From Metapseudomonas boanensis (GTDB lineage: Bacteria > Pseudomonadota > Gammaproteobacteria > Pseudomonadales > Pseudomonadaceae): 64,000 bases of DNA. Below, piece by piece: positions 43,901 to 52,378 of the stretch; the stretch's first letter is position 1, and every line of letters starts with the position of its first letter. The DNA lies in assembly GCF_018704125.1 (NCBI RefSeq), contig NZ_JAGTIS010000009.1:1-64000 (forward strand), written 5' to 3'. The position numbers were made by a program, and so were the translations under genes. Below the pieces are notes generated by a model, which was given only the letters and a program-made list of their open reading frames with translations, was not told where the DNA came from and made no database searches.

Positions 43901-45548
43901 CAGCGACATCCAGGATCAGGTCGCCCTGGGTGGCATGGTCTTCGGAGAGGCGTTCGAGGTAGTACTCGACGCTGGTGATGGCATCGGCCAGGGTGTCCAG
44001 GCTCTGCCAGTTGGGCACGGCCTTGCGTGCCAGAAGCTGTTCCTGAATGTAGCGGTTGCACGCCGCCAGCAGGGCGGCCGCACGTGGCAGCGGGATCATT
44101 GCCAGGCCACCCCTGGCCTGGGTCAGCAGCTCCGGAACGCGCGTGAGGTGCTCGTGGTTCCACTGCGAGGCGATGAACTCGATGATGGCATCCTTCGCCT
44201 GTTCCAGCCCGTTGCGTGCTTCCTTGATCACCAACTGGTGGATCTGCGCGACATCGGTGGTCGGCAGATGGCTGGCCTCGGTGGCGGCGTCTTCCGTTGG
44301 GCCGACCATGCCGGCCAGCGTGGCTTCGACATAGAGCAACGCGCCGGCTACATCCATCAGTACTGCGTCACTGGGTTCGCGCTGGCCGAGCGACAGGCTG
44401 TGGATAACGTCGATCTGGTCGAGGATCACCTTGCGTGGCTGGCCGAAGCCTAGTACCGCCAGGGTGTCGGCGATCTGCTTGAGTGGCGCCAGCAGGCCGT
44501 CCAGTTCGGTGACCCCGTGGCGATCGCTGCGTACGAACAAGTCGAGGCTGTCCTTGACGCGAACCAGCTCTTCGCACAGGGCGGTCACTACCGAGCGCAT
44601 GGCCCCGCGGTCGGGGCCGGCAAGGCGGGCACGCTCTTCGTCCACCAGCTCGCTGTCCGGGAGGGCTTCGTCGAGGCGGTATTGTTCCTTGATGGCGCGG
44701 ATACGCGGCGACTGGGCGGGAGCCTTGGCAATATAGAACAGCAGGTTCTTCACCAGGTCTTCCGGCGCGGGCTGGTTGAAACCGTCGGCCCCTTGGTCCA
44801 GCAGGCGCTTGAGTTCCTTGTCCACCTCGCGCAGCAGGTTGCGCACCGACGAGCCGTTGGCCACGCTGCCGTTGGCCAGGCCTTCCACCAGGGCTGAGGC
44901 GATCTTCCACAGCGGCTCGAGCGGGGCGTCCTGGCATAGAGATTCGAGGCGAGCAAAGACGCGCGCCATGTAACCGAGGTTGGTGGCCAGGTCCTGGCCG
45001 CGGATGATGCCGACCAGCGCGGCTTGCAGCATCTGCCGCATCTTGCGCAGCAGCACTGGCAGCTCGGCGGTGCGCAGGCGCGCGAGGGTCTCAACAGGCA
45101 GCGCAGGTCGTTGGCTGGAGAGGTCCGGGGCGAACAGGCTGGTTTCCGAAAGGAGCTTTTCGCCGCGCGCGGCGCGCAGGTCGTTGAGCAGGGGTAGCAG
45201 GGCCATCGGCAGGTCGCGTCGGGCGCTCTGAATGCGATCGAGGTAGAGCGGCAGTTGCAGGATGGCCTGCATCAGCACTTCCAGGGCCTCGCGCTGGTTG
45301 CTCGCGCGCCCATCGATGAGCGCCTGGGCCAACTGCTCCATTTCCTCGGCAAGCAGCGCCGCGCCATAGAACTCGACCATCTGCAGCGTGCCTTGGACCT
45401 GGTGCACGTAGGTCAGGCAGAAGCGCATGCGCGTCGGGTCCTGCGGGTTGTCGACGTAGGCCTCCAGGGCCTGTCGAGCCTGCTTCAGGGTTTCCGCGAT
45501 CTCGCCCTTGACCCACTCGAGGGCGACGTAGTCGTGCCGATCAGTCAT
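37965..45548 (-). CDS. chpA: Hybrid chemosensory kinase ChpA
   Basis: The 2,527-residue protein is ChpA, the CheA-type kinase of the type IV pilus (twitching) system. Phosphotransfer sites are visible near residues 49 (YVHQVQGTL, atypical), 978 (FHTLKGSGRM), 1135 (LHTLKGSAHM), 1445 and 1645 (both LHTLKGGARM) and 1793 (LHTLKGGARL). A serine-type site is at about 1277 (LSTLGRGAEM). The kinase core follows, with LEHMLRNAVDHGIE, LADDGAGI and GRGVGMDVV, then a CheW domain and a C-terminal receiver (VMVVDDSVTVRKV, LLDIEMPRMDGFE). Residues about 680-835 form an acidic linker built of 75-residue repeats. It lies between pilK and chpB. Confidence 0.95.
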   Translation of the reverse strand: MTDRHDYVALEWVKGEIAETLKQARQALEAYVDNPQDPTRMRFCLTYVHQVQGTLQMVEFYGAALLAEEMEQLAQALIDGRASNQREALEVLMQAILQLPLYLDRIQSARRDLPMALLPLLNDLRAARGEKLLSETSLFAPDLSSQRPALPVETLARLRTAELPVLLRKMRQMLQAALVGIIRGQDLATNLGYMARVFARLESLCQDAPLEPLWKIASALVEGLANGSVANGSSVRNLLREVDKELKRLLDQGADGFNQPAPEDLVKNLLFYIAKAPAQSPRIRAIKEQYRLDEALPDSELVDEERARLAGPDRGAMRSVVTALCEELVRVKDSLDLFVRSDRHGVTELDGLLAPLKQIADTLAVLGFGQPRKVILDQIDVIHSLSLGQREPSDAVLMDVAGALLYVEATLAGMVGPTEDAATEASHLPTTDVAQIHQLVIKEARNGLEQAKDAIIEFIASQWNHEHLTRVPELLTQARGGLAMIPLPRAAALLAACNRYIQEQLLARKAVPNWQSLDTLADAITSVEYYLERLSEDHATQGDLILDVAEESLENLGYPIQEKPSILDHETEEEAEPLAPLADPLQDIEVLAAEEAELEQHLDPEDDIELDLTDLHGQPEAIVAPAPAPLSGSSELLVSDDNWSLGEAALDATEQSIDLSLDAPLQWEDTPALSTALPGTAQELPGLEVDELDSLSAAGDILTPDEGERPELNLDNPLEFDHETLPSFDLADLEELPPALPADAEATRLLLPPADDETLPRLDLDELESLPAAGDLLTPSEGEWLDLSQAPAMEFDREALPSFDLADLEELPPALPADGEVLDLPLPPASGEVLPSLDFDEQEELSATEPPVDLDGPSLDELSTPLEWDEAALAELGLPEVELPTAPLEAEPSAPAEERPLSLAEVMATPVPAFNPPAQEVPPSLLPPPADEEPVDDELQEVFIEEAGEVLETLGEYLPRWRADINDRDSLGEVRRAFHTLKGSGRMVRALVIGELSWSIENLLNRVLDRSIQADEPVLQVIDDVVTLLPALVEEYAAKAQRQRNDVDRLAAIAHALAKGQSLPKPDAPGSEPAVEPAGTLQTLANSPAEETLDPQLLEIFRNEAENHLDTLAAFLANCDQWLPRTINDDLQRALHTLKGSAHMAGILPIAEIATPLEKLAKEYKANLLAIDLSEAELLHEALHLLRQGVAQLDSTPLAPIPGTQALLERIAQLHQERLGAVVSARRDDKGESRDPQMISLFLAEGMDILLDAEDLLRRWREHPGERQELGALLDELSTLGRGAEMAELPQIEELCEALLDCYGAVDEGSLPVNERFFREAESAHEALISMMDQVAAALEVSAQPERVQALHALLQDTIDPHALAQLGPDLPDNLDVEGATPEPTEPEPTQAAFAEMPSTLDEEMVSIFLEEAVDILDSAGKALGRWLDNPENPTALLALQRDLHTLKGGARMAEIGPIGDLAHELESLYEGLQDRRYAYSPRLAGLLQSSHDCLATQLQQLQAHQPLTNPAPLIQDIRSFRQGSAQSLSAAVVQSFPDFEDSFADADETPGETRLDDDEPVVDEAPEQAIDREPLAEQPAPPSAPEPDDAPPAHTALEPNPDPELVEIFLEEGFDILDNAGAALQRWMEAPDNTLEVEALQRDLHTLKGGARMAEIGPIGDLAHELEFLYERLCDGRLRASPALFDLLQSCHDRLAEMLEAVRARRPQPDGTPLIQAIQAWRVNPDEQLSVPSTVHLQPLAAEPPETVAEADILDIFLEEADDLLEAMETSIGRWEEAREDANHIDDVLRVLHTLKGGARLAGQKRLGDLAHDLEQHLVEAQQQGAPWPDSLFLDVQSGYEGLQAELDQLRQQLDYTLAADVTLAISFQPETRPQNGLIVAASVQPTEAVAERVLPFVRRAEEAAQDAAARRAPQELVKVPAELLEGLVNLAGETSIFRGRVEQQVSDFSFTLAEMEATIERVRDQLRRLDTETQAQILSRYQAEAERAGYEEFDPLEMDRHSQLQQLSRALFESASDLLDLKETLAARNRDAETLLLQQARVNTELQEGLMRTRMVPFDRLVPRLRRIVRQVASELGKQVEFIVGNAEGEMDRTVLERMVAPLEHMLRNAVDHGIESAEQRQASGKSQPGNIRLNLSREGGDIVLTLADDGAGIRLEAVRRKAIERGMMDPNADLSDHEVLQFILEPGFSTADKVTQISGRGVGMDVVHSEVKQLGGSMSIDSTLGEGTRFLIRLPFTVSVNRALMVLSGEDLYAIPLNTIEGIVRVSPYELETYYQPNAPRFEYAGQDYELRYLGDLLNNGQHPKLVGHSLPLPVILVRSSEHAVAVQVDALVGSREIVVKSLGPQFAGVHGISGATILGDGRVVVILDLLATIRVRHAHLTQPQLRLASANPAVVETEQERPPLVMVVDDSVTVRKVTSRLLERNGMNVVTAKDGVDAITLLQEHHPDIMLLDIEMPRMDGFEVATLVRHDSRLKDLPIIMITSRTGEKHRERAIAIGVNEYLGKPYQESLLLETIQQLVKRT
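43040..43500. repeat. 225-bp tandem repeat inside chpA
   Basis: Two full copies and partial flanking copies of a 225-base unit encode an acidic linker. The shared words PSFDLADLEELPPALPAD recur exactly 75 codons apart (DNA anchors at 43125 and 43350). A third, weaker copy is recognisable on one side by LPSLDFDEQEELSA. Confidence 0.8.
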
Positions 45549-45557
45549 AGCCGTCTG

Positions 45558-46439
45558 CTATCCCTTCCGGGTGAATGCAAGAACCTGTTCATTGGCCACC
45601 GGCTCCAGGTCCGGATGGTGCCATCCCGCCACCTCACCCACCCCTAGCACCAGCAGGCCTCCCGGTGCCAGGCGCTCGGCCAGGCGATTGAGAATCTCCC
45701 GGCGTCGCCAGCGGCGGAAATAGATCAACAGGTTCTGACAGAAGATTACGTCCATGCCGGACATTGGCGCCTTGGCCAGGTCCAGCACATTGAGCCGGGC
45801 GCAGCACACGCGTGCGGCCAGGCTCGGCGATACCTTGTAGCGCCCATCTCCCAACACCTGGAAATAGCGCTCGGCGAGGGTGCTTTCCAACTGTTCCAGG
45901 CGTCGGGCGCCATAAACGCCTTCGCGGGCCTTGGCCAGCGCATTGAGGCTGATGTCGGTGCCGGTCACACCGAAGTATTCCGGCCGCTCGCTGCCCGCCA
46001 GTACCTCGGCTGCCAGCATGGCGAGGGAGTAAGGCTCCTCGCCGCTGGCGCAGCCGACGCTCCAGATCGCCAGGGGCTGCGCCAGCCCTTGGGCCAGGCG
46101 CTCGCGCAGGTAGCTGCCCAGCAGTTGGAACGAAGGCTGGTGCCGGAAGAAGCGTGTCTCCTGAACGGTCAGGCGGTCCAGCAGGCTCGCCCATTCCACC
46201 GCGCCACGCGGACCGTCGGTCACCTGGCGGTAGTAGGTGGCGTAGTCCGGCACGCCCAGCTCGCGCATGCGCGCCGACAGGTTGGTTTGCAGGAAGGTGC
46301 GTCGCTGCTCGTTGACCACCACGCCAGTGCGCTCCTCGAGCAGCTTGCGCCAGTCGTCAAACTCCTCGGCCGTCATGTCGGCCATGGGTTTCAAGGCCCA
46401 GACGCCGCCTGGCTGCATGCTGTCGTGCCCTTGATTCAT
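45558..46439 (-). CDS. pilK: Chemotaxis methyltransferase PilK (CheR-like)
   Basis: The 293-residue protein is a CheR-type SAM-dependent methyltransferase. Its N-terminal helical domain precedes 'LTVQETRFFRHQPSF', and the SAM site is WSVGCASGEEPYSLA. The C-terminal MDVIFCQNLLIYF corresponds to the catalytic domain end of CheR. It should methylate the PilJ receptor. It is 41 bases downstream of pilJ and nine bases upstream of chpA. Confidence 0.92.
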   Translation of the reverse strand: MNQGHDSMQPGGVWALKPMADMTAEEFDDWRKLLEERTGVVVNEQRRTFLQTNLSARMRELGVPDYATYYRQVTDGPRGAVEWASLLDRLTVQETRFFRHQPSFQLLGSYLRERLAQGLAQPLAIWSVGCASGEEPYSLAMLAAEVLAGSERPEYFGVTGTDISLNALAKAREGVYGARRLEQLESTLAERYFQVLGDGRYKVSPSLAARVCCARLNVLDLAKAPMSGMDVIFCQNLLIYFRRWRRREILNRLAERLAPGGLLVLGVGEVAGWHHPDLEPVANEQVLAFTRKG

Positions 46440-46480
46440 GGTCGTCGCGCCGCGGCCTCAGGCCGCGGCTTCTCCCTTGG

Positions 46481-48529
46481 TCAGGCCAGATCCTGGGCTT
46501 CCGGCAGTTTGAAACCGGAAACCGACTTGCGCATCTCGCTGGCCATCTTCGCCAGGTTGCCGATGCTCTTCGCGGTGGCGGTGGTACCGGCGGAGGTCTG
46601 CGAGGTGATCTCCTGGATCACGTTCATGGTGTTGGAGATATGGCCGGCCGAGGAAGCCTGCTGACGAGCGGCGTTGGAGATGTTCTGGATCAGCGCCGCG
46701 AGGGTCTTGGATACCTTTTCGATCTCCTCCAGGGCCACACCGGCGTCCTGTGCCAGGCGGGCACCGCGCACCACTTCGGAGGTGGTCTGCTCCATGGAGA
46801 TAACCGCTTCGTTGGTGTCGGTCTGAATGGTCTTCACCAGCGCTTCGATCTGTTTGGTCGCGGCGGAGGAACGTTCCGCCAGGCGTTGTACTTCGTCCGC
46901 CACCACGGCGAAGCCGCGGCCGGCGTCACCGGCCATGGACGCCTGGATCGCGGCGTTCAGGGCGAGAATGTTGGTCTGGTCGGCAATGTCGTTGATCAGG
47001 CTGACGATGTCGCCGATCTCCTGGGACGACTCACCGAGGCGCTTGATTCGCTTCGAGGTGTCCTGGATCTGTTCGCGGATGTTGTCCATGCCGGTGATGG
47101 TGTTGTGTACCACCTCGTTGCCCTTGTTGGCGATGGCTACGGATCGCTCCGCTACCGCCGAGGACTCCGAGGCGTTCGCCGATACCTGGTCGATCGACAC
47201 CGCCATCTCGTTGATGGCGGCGGATGCGCCGGCGATTTCCTGGGCCTGGTGCTCGGACGCTTCGGCCAGGTGCATGGCAGTGGCCTGGGTTTCCTGGGCG
47301 GCAGCGGCCACCTGTACGGCAGTCAGGTTGATGGTTTCGACCAGTTCGCGCAGCTGGTCGATCGAGTAGTTGATCGAGTCGGCGATGGCGCCGGTGAAGT
47401 CCTCTGTCACGGTCGCGGCTACGGTCAGGTCACCGTCGGCGAGGTCGGCGATTTCGTCGAGCAGACGCAGAATCGCAGCCTGGTTACGTTCGTTCTTCGC
47501 GGCGGTTTCGGCCAGGCGGCTACGTGCGCTCTGGACCATCACCAGGCCGATGAGGATGACCGCGCCCAGGGCGAGGGCGCCGAGCACATAGCCGGCCAAT
47601 GTGTTCATGGCGCGGCCGGAGGCCAGGTTCTCGAAGCCGTCGGTCAGGGTCGAGGCCTTGTCCAGCAGGGTTTGCGAGCCGCTGAAGATGGTGTTGGCGG
47701 ATTCACGGACCTGGAACAGCTCCGGTGAGGTTTCCAGGATTTCGTCCACCGAACCGGAGACGAACTCGAACAGTTCGGAGATCTCCTGCAAGCGCTCCAG
47801 GGCCTCGGGGTTGGTGACCTTGGAGATCTCCATCGCTGCATTGCCTTCGACCATCGCGCTGAGCACGCGGCCGAACAGGCTGGCGTCGCGACCGAACATG
47901 TCGGCGGCCTGCACGGAGTCTTCGTCGCCGGCCAGTACCTTGTTCACCGAGCCGAGGATACGTTCGGCCAGCAGCGACTGGCGCTGGGCCACCGACACCT
48001 GGCTGGCGGGCGCGCCGCTTTCCAGCAGGATGTCGACGACTTCCTCGTATTCCACCTGCAGTTGCGGGATGGTTTCGGCCAGGGTTGCGGCCACCTGGTG
48101 CAGGGAGAGTACGGTCTGCTCGCTGGCCAGGATCGCGTCGGCGTTCTGCCGCAGGCTGTCCCAATCCTTCTGCACGGCGTCCATTTCCGCCTTCACGGCA
48201 GTCGGCGCGGTCGGCAGGCCGGTGATCTCGTCACCTTGGACCAGAGTGTTCCAACGCTTCTCGAAGTCGTTGCGTGCGTCCTTGAGCAGGGCGAAGGCTT
48301 CGGCCTTGCCCGCTGCCGCCTCGCTGGCGTTCTTGGCGATACGCTGGGAAAGCACGCGCAGCTCACCAGAGTGGCTGATGTACTCCTTGTCGTAGTTCGC
48401 CTGGGTGTTGACGTACGCGAAGTTTGCGAACAACAGCACGATGGCGATGATCAGGACCACGAAGAGTCCAGCGATCAGCGGCGTGCTTCGCCCCGCCGAA
48501 AATAGATTGCCTGCGTTCAGTCTTTTCAT
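46481..48529 (-). CDS. pilJ: Type IV pilus methyl-accepting protein PilJ
   Basis: The 682-residue receptor has an N-terminal membrane helix ([20 protein letters not shown]), a large periplasmic part with two PilJ sensor repeats, a second helix (about residues 316-336, [18 protein letters not shown]), a HAMP region and a cytoplasmic signalling domain. The hairpin tip reads [20 protein letters not shown], a methyl-accepting hallmark. ATG 48529 gives the length known for P. aeruginosa PilJ; the in-frame start 17 codons upstream is rejected. The first codon follows a 149-base gap after pilI that contains a strong hairpin. Confidence 0.95.
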   Translation of the reverse strand: MKRLNAGNLFSAGRSTPLIAGLFVVLIIAIVLLFANFAYVNTQANYDKEYISHSGELRVLSQRIAKNASEAAAGKAEAFALLKDARNDFEKRWNTLVQGDEITGLPTAPTAVKAEMDAVQKDWDSLRQNADAILASEQTVLSLHQVAATLAETIPQLQVEYEEVVDILLESGAPASQVSVAQRQSLLAERILGSVNKVLAGDEDSVQAADMFGRDASLFGRVLSAMVEGNAAMEISKVTNPEALERLQEISELFEFVSGSVDEILETSPELFQVRESANTIFSGSQTLLDKASTLTDGFENLASGRAMNTLAGYVLGALALGAVILIGLVMVQSARSRLAETAAKNERNQAAILRLLDEIADLADGDLTVAATVTEDFTGAIADSINYSIDQLRELVETINLTAVQVAAAAQETQATAMHLAEASEHQAQEIAGASAAINEMAVSIDQVSANASESSAVAERSVAIANKGNEVVHNTITGMDNIREQIQDTSKRIKRLGESSQEIGDIVSLINDIADQTNILALNAAIQASMAGDAGRGFAVVADEVQRLAERSSAATKQIEALVKTIQTDTNEAVISMEQTTSEVVRGARLAQDAGVALEEIEKVSKTLAALIQNISNAARQQASSAGHISNTMNVIQEITSQTSAGTTATAKSIGNLAKMASEMRKSVSGFKLPEAQDLA

Positions 48530-48581
48530 TATCGGGCCCCCGCCTGGACCAACCACTCTACGATTCCCATCTAACGCCAAA

Positions 48582-48600
48582 GGGCCGGAACGACCGGCCC
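48582..48600 (-). terminator. Hairpin between pilI and pilJ
   Basis: GGGCCGG (48582-48588) and CCGGCCC (48594-48600) form a perfect 7-bp stem with a 5-base loop. On the minus strand it is followed by 'tttgg'. It lies inside the pil/chp operon, so it may be a partial terminator or an mRNA processing boundary that sets pilGHI above pilJK-chpABC. Confidence 0.5.
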
Positions 48601-48678
48601 AACCTTGAAGCCATGGCGCCAGGAGCTGGGCTCCCGGGCCTGGTATGCGGCGGCCACTGCGGGCCGCCCGCAGCGAAA

Positions 48679-49215
48679 CTAAACCGCCACCTCGAGAAAC
48701 GCCTGGTGCTGCGCCAAGGCATGCGGGCTGAATACCAGCCAGGGTTGCTCCCGACGGAAGACACCGTGAATGAAAGGCTCGACGGCGGTTTCCAGCGGTG
48801 GCAATTCCTCGCTGAACGAGTCCACCAGGAAATGCTGCATGCCGAACACTTCATCGACGATGAGCCCGGCGAAGATTTCCTGGTGGTCCACCACCAGCAC
48901 CCGGCGCTGCTTGCGCAGCGGTGATAATTCGGTACCGAAGAACGCGCACAGGTCCATGATCGGCAATAGCCGGCCGCGCACGTTGGCCACGCCCTTGACC
49001 CAGCTCTTCACGCCGGGCATCAGGGTATAGCGCGGTTCATGCAGGACTTCGGCGACTTCGCCCATGGGCGCGACGAACAAGCGCTCGCCCATGCGGAAGC
49101 CGATGCCGCTCCAGCTTTGTACGACCTGTTGTTGCGCAGGCAGGCCAGCGGCCAGCGCACGACAGCGTTGGTCGATCTCGAAGAGAAGCTGGAAAGGGGT
49201 CCGCGAATCCGACAT
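48679..49215 (-). CDS. pilI: CheW-like adaptor PilI
   Basis: The 178-residue CheW-type adaptor matches PilI in size. Segments '[22 protein letters not shown]' and [20 protein letters not shown] are typical of the CheW fold. It should couple PilJ to ChpA at the pole. It lies 55 bases after pilH on the same strand. Confidence 0.93.
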   Translation of the reverse strand: MSDSRTPFQLLFEIDQRCRALAAGLPAQQQVVQSWSGIGFRMGERLFVAPMGEVAEVLHEPRYTLMPGVKSWVKGVANVRGRLLPIMDLCAFFGTELSPLRKQRRVLVVDHQEIFAGLIVDEVFGMQHFLVDSFSEELPPLETAVEPFIHGVFRREQPWLVFSPHALAQHQAFLEVAV

Positions 49216-49270
49216 GGCGACCAGCCTTGGCCTTGTTTCTAATAGTTATCGAACGGCACCCGGCGTAGTC

Positions 49271-49636
49271 TCAGCCGGCCAGTACCGCATTCAGGGTCTT
49301 GAGCAGGGTGTCTTCGTCGATCGGCTTGGTCAGGTAGTCGCGCGCGCCCTGGCGCTTGCCCCAGACCTTGTCGGTTTCCTGGTCCTTGGTGGTGACGATG
49401 ATGACCGGGATATGACTTGTATCGGCATCCTTGGTGAGCTGGCGGGTGGCCTGGAAGCCATTGAGGCCGGGCATCACGATGTCCATCAGCACTGCATCGG
49501 GCTTTTCCTGGCGGGCCAGAGCGACGCCATCGGCACCGTTCTCGGCCTTGAGCACCTGGTGGCCATGCTTCTCGAGCATGGCGGTGAGCTTGTACATCTC
49601 GGTCGGCGAGTCATCAACAATCAGAATACGAGCCAT
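49271..49636 (-). CDS. pilH: Response regulator PilH
   Basis: The 121-residue single-domain receiver has the acidic pair D8/D9 (LIVDDSPTE), the phosphorylation site D52 (AVLMDIVMPG), the threonine in VIIVTTKD and the lysine in YLTKPID. PilH is one of two CheY-like outputs of the Chp system and, in P. aeruginosa, acts against PilG in controlling pilus motors and cAMP. ATG 49636 gives the canonical MARILIVDD start; upstream in-frame ATGs are not needed. Confidence 0.95.
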   Translation of the reverse strand: MARILIVDDSPTEMYKLTAMLEKHGHQVLKAENGADGVALARQEKPDAVLMDIVMPGLNGFQATRQLTKDADTSHIPVIIVTTKDQETDKVWGKRQGARDYLTKPIDEDTLLKTLNAVLAG

Positions 49637-49681
49637 GGTGTTCCCCATACGGAAAGGCTTCACCGGCCATCAGGCCGGACT

Positions 49682-50089
49682 TCAGGAGGCTTGCTCCACC
49701 GGGGTGAAATCGGGGACGTGAGTCTTGATCGCGCCGAGCAGCTCTTCCTTGCTGAAAGGCTTGGTGAGGTACTGGTCGGAACCGACGATGCGACCCTTGG
49801 CCTTGTCGAACAGGCCATCCTTGGAGGACAGCATGATCACCGGGGTGGATTTGAAAGCACTGTTGTTCTTGATCAGGGCACAGGTCTGGTAGCCATCCAG
49901 GCGCGGCATCATGATGTCGACGAAAATGATATTGGGGTGGGAATCGGCGATCTTGGCCAAGGCATCGAAACCATCCACCGCAGTGATGACCTCGCAGCCC
50001 ACCTTTTTCAGCAGAGTCTCGGCGGTGCGACGAATCGTTTTCGAATCGTCGATCACCATGACCTTCAAACCCTCGGAATGCTGTTCCAT
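49682..50089 (-). CDS. pilG: Response regulator PilG
   Basis: The 135-residue receiver has D14/D15 (VMVIDDSKTIRRT), phosphorylation site D58 (IIFVDIMMPRLDG) and the lysine in YLTKPFSKEE. PilG promotes pilus extension and cAMP signalling in P. aeruginosa. It is the first gene of the pilGHIJK-chpABC unit. Its start is divergent from gshB across a 269-base gap, which must hold both promoters. Confidence 0.95.
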   Translation of the reverse strand: MEQHSEGLKVMVIDDSKTIRRTAETLLKKVGCEVITAVDGFDALAKIADSHPNIIFVDIMMPRLDGYQTCALIKNNSAFKSTPVIMLSSKDGLFDKAKGRIVGSDQYLTKPFSKEELLGAIKTHVPDFTPVEQAS

Positions 50090-50234
50090 GTTCGCCCTAC
50101 CATTGCCTCGGTGAGTCGTTATTCTGCGTTATTTTTGCGCCTGAGGCCCTATAACCGACGGGCCGCAGCCCAATCGACGGGCCTTTTTAGCACAGTCTCC
50201 AGATGCAGGCTACAAACCCGCCGCATCCGCGATT

Positions 50235-50258
50235 CTTCCCTGTTCGGGGAAGGTTTTT
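50235..50258 (+). terminator. Terminator-like hairpin in the gshB leader
   Basis: CTTCCC (50235-50240) pairs with GGGAAG (50247-50252) around a 6-base loop and is followed by 'gttttt'. No plus-strand gene ends just upstream, since the neighbour pilG is divergent. If gshB is transcribed from further upstream, this could attenuate it. If the gshB promoter is downstream, the hairpin may simply insulate the divergent region. Confidence 0.4.
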
Positions 50259-50358
50259 CCTTGACCGGGAGCAATATCAGACGCCACCCTGAGCGTCTTA
50301 CCCAACCGGCCCGCCACCTCTCTGGTGCCCCACTCAACACTTGTTGCGGAGACCCCCC

Positions 50359-51321
50359 ATGAGCGTTCGCCTCGGGATCGTCATGGACCCCATTGCGCAA
50401 ATCTCCTTCAAGAAGGACAGCTCCCTCGCGATGCTGCTGGCCGCCCAAGCGCGCGGCTGGAGCCTCTTCTATATGGAACAGCAGGATCTATACCAGAAAA
50501 CCGGTGAAGCTCGCGCGCGCATGCGCCCGATAAAAGTTTTCTACGACGCCGTGCACTGGTTCGAACTAGGCGAGGAGCTCGACGTTCCGCTGACCGATCT
50601 GGACGTGATCCTGATGCGCAAGGACCCGCCCTTCGACAACGAGTTCGTCTATTCCACCTACCTGCTCGAACAGGCCGAACACGCTGGCGTGCTGGTGGTC
50701 AACCGCCCGCGAAGCCTGCGTGACTGCAACGAGAAGTACTTCGCCACCCAGTTTCCGCAATGCACGCCGCCAACCGTGGTCAGTCGACGAGCGGACATTC
50801 TGCGCGAGTTTGCGGCCGAGCAGCGTGACATCATTCTCAAACCCCTGGATGGCATGGGTGGTTCGATGATCTTTCGTCACCGAGAAGGCGATCCGAACCT
50901 CTCGGTGATCCTCGAGACCCTCACGGCCCACGGCAAGCAGCAGATCATGGCGCAGCGCTACCTGCCGGCGATCAAGGACGGCGACAAGCGCATCCTGATG
51001 ATCGATGGCGAGCCGGTGCCCTATTGCCTTGCGCGTATTCCCGCCGCTGGGGAGACCCGCGGCAACCTGGCCGCCGGCGGGCGTGGCGAAGCCCAGCCGC
51101 TGAGTGACCGTGATCGCGAGATCGCCGCTCTCGTCGGCCCGGTGCTGCGTGATAAAGGCCTGCTGTTCGTCGGCCTGGACGTGATCGGCGAACACCTCAC
51201 CGAAATCAACGTGACCAGCCCGACCTGCATTCGCGAAATCGATGCGGCCTATGACACCCGCATTGGCGAACGTCTCATGGAGGTGATCGCCGTCAAGCTC
51301 GAGGCGCGGAGTGCTTCATAG
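50359..51321 (+). CDS. gshB: Glutathione synthetase
   Basis: The 320-residue protein is GshB, the ATP-grasp ligase that joins gamma-glutamylcysteine and glycine. Family features are VMDPIAQISFKKDSSLAML at the N-terminus, DVILMRKDPPFDNEF, the ATP-binding ILKPLDGMGGSMIFR and the C-terminal LTEINVTSPTCIREID. ATG 50359 follows 'cggaga' by seven bases. The gene lies between the divergent pilG and tonB3, the arrangement known from P. aeruginosa. Confidence 0.95.
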   Translation: MSVRLGIVMDPIAQISFKKDSSLAMLLAAQARGWSLFYMEQQDLYQKTGEARARMRPIKVFYDAVHWFELGEELDVPLTDLDVILMRKDPPFDNEFVYSTYLLEQAEHAGVLVVNRPRSLRDCNEKYFATQFPQCTPPTVVSRRADILREFAAEQRDIILKPLDGMGGSMIFRHREGDPNLSVILETLTAHGKQQIMAQRYLPAIKDGDKRILMIDGEPVPYCLARIPAAGETRGNLAAGGRGEAQPLSDRDREIAALVGPVLRDKGLLFVGLDVIGEHLTEINVTSPTCIREIDAAYDTRIGERLMEVIAVKLEARSAS

Positions 51322-51377
51322 ACTTTTCCCTGAGCCCTCGGCAGACTGCGCGGCATCCTGAAGCAAGCAGATTGGCG

Positions 51378-52271
51378 ATGAGCGCAGCCGTGAACATCTC
51401 GACCCCTCCATTCGCCGGCGTCCGCTCGGCGGATCGGCTGGGTTTTACCCTGTTCCTCGCGGCTGTGTTGCACATCGTGTTGCTGCTCGGCGTCGGCTTC
51501 AGCTTTGGTGACCCGCAGCAGATCAGCAAGACGCTGGAGATCACCCTGGCTACCTTCAAGAGCGAGGAAAAGCCCAAAAAGGCCGACTTCCTCGCGCAGG
51601 CCAACCAGCAGGGCAGTGGCACCCTGGAGCACAAAGCGACGCCCAAGACTACTGAGGTGGCGCAGTTCCAGGACAAGCAGATCCGCAAGGTCACGCCGCC
51701 CGCAGCGCCGCCCCAGGCGCCGCGCAAGGAGGCTCCCAAGGCAGCCATCGCCACGCGGTCGCCGCAACCGCAGAAGACTCCGGTCAAGCGCGAGCAGACA
51801 CGTCCCCGGCCTGAGACGAAGCCGGCCCCCAGCTTCGACAGCTCGCAACTCTCCGCGGAGATCGCCAGCCTCGAAGCCGAACTGGACAAGGAGCGCCAGC
51901 TCTATGCCAAACGCCCTCGAATCCACCGCCTCAATGCCGCCTCGACCATGCGCGACAAGGGTGCGTGGTACAAGGAAGAGTGGCGCAAGAAAATCGAGCG
52001 TATCGGCAACCTGAACTACCCGGAAGAGGCCCGGCGCCAGCGCATCTACGGCAACCTGCGACTGCTGGTGTCGATCAATCGCGACGGCACCCTCTACGAA
52101 GTGCAGGTGCTGGAATCGTCCGGATTCCCGGTGCTGGACCAGGGCGCCATGCGTATCGTCCGGCTTGCTGCCCCGTATGCACCGTTCAGCGGTGACCTGG
52201 CCGACATCGACCGTCTGGAAATCATCCGGACCTGGCGCTTCGAGCGCGGCGATCGCCTGTCGAGCAACTAA
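51378..52271 (+). CDS. tonB3: TonB-family energy transducer (TonB3)
   Basis: The 297-residue protein has a single N-terminal membrane helix (about residues 22-42, LGFTLFLAAVLHIVLLLGVG), a proline/lysine-rich periplasmic linker and a C-terminal TonB domain (LNYPEEARRQRIYGNLRLLV, then VLESSGFPVLDQGAMRIV). In P. aeruginosa the gene at this position, tonB3, is needed for twitching motility and pilus assembly, which fits its place next to the pil/chp cluster. ATG 51378 is chosen; a TTG two codons upstream is in frame. Confidence 0.87.
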   Translation: MSAAVNISTPPFAGVRSADRLGFTLFLAAVLHIVLLLGVGFSFGDPQQISKTLEITLATFKSEEKPKKADFLAQANQQGSGTLEHKATPKTTEVAQFQDKQIRKVTPPAAPPQAPRKEAPKAAIATRSPQPQKTPVKREQTRPRPETKPAPSFDSSQLSAEIASLEAELDKERQLYAKRPRIHRLNAASTMRDKGAWYKEEWRKKIERIGNLNYPEEARRQRIYGNLRLLVSINRDGTLYEVQVLESSGFPVLDQGAMRIVRLAAPYAPFSGDLADIDRLEIIRTWRFERGDRLSSN

Positions 52272-52378
52272 GCTAAAGAGCATTGCTCACCGCGCGTCGG
52301 TGAACCTGTCGCCTGAACGGAGCCCACCCTTCCACCTGCTGCTTGAAGCCTGCCGCCTTAAGCCTGAAACTAACGGAC

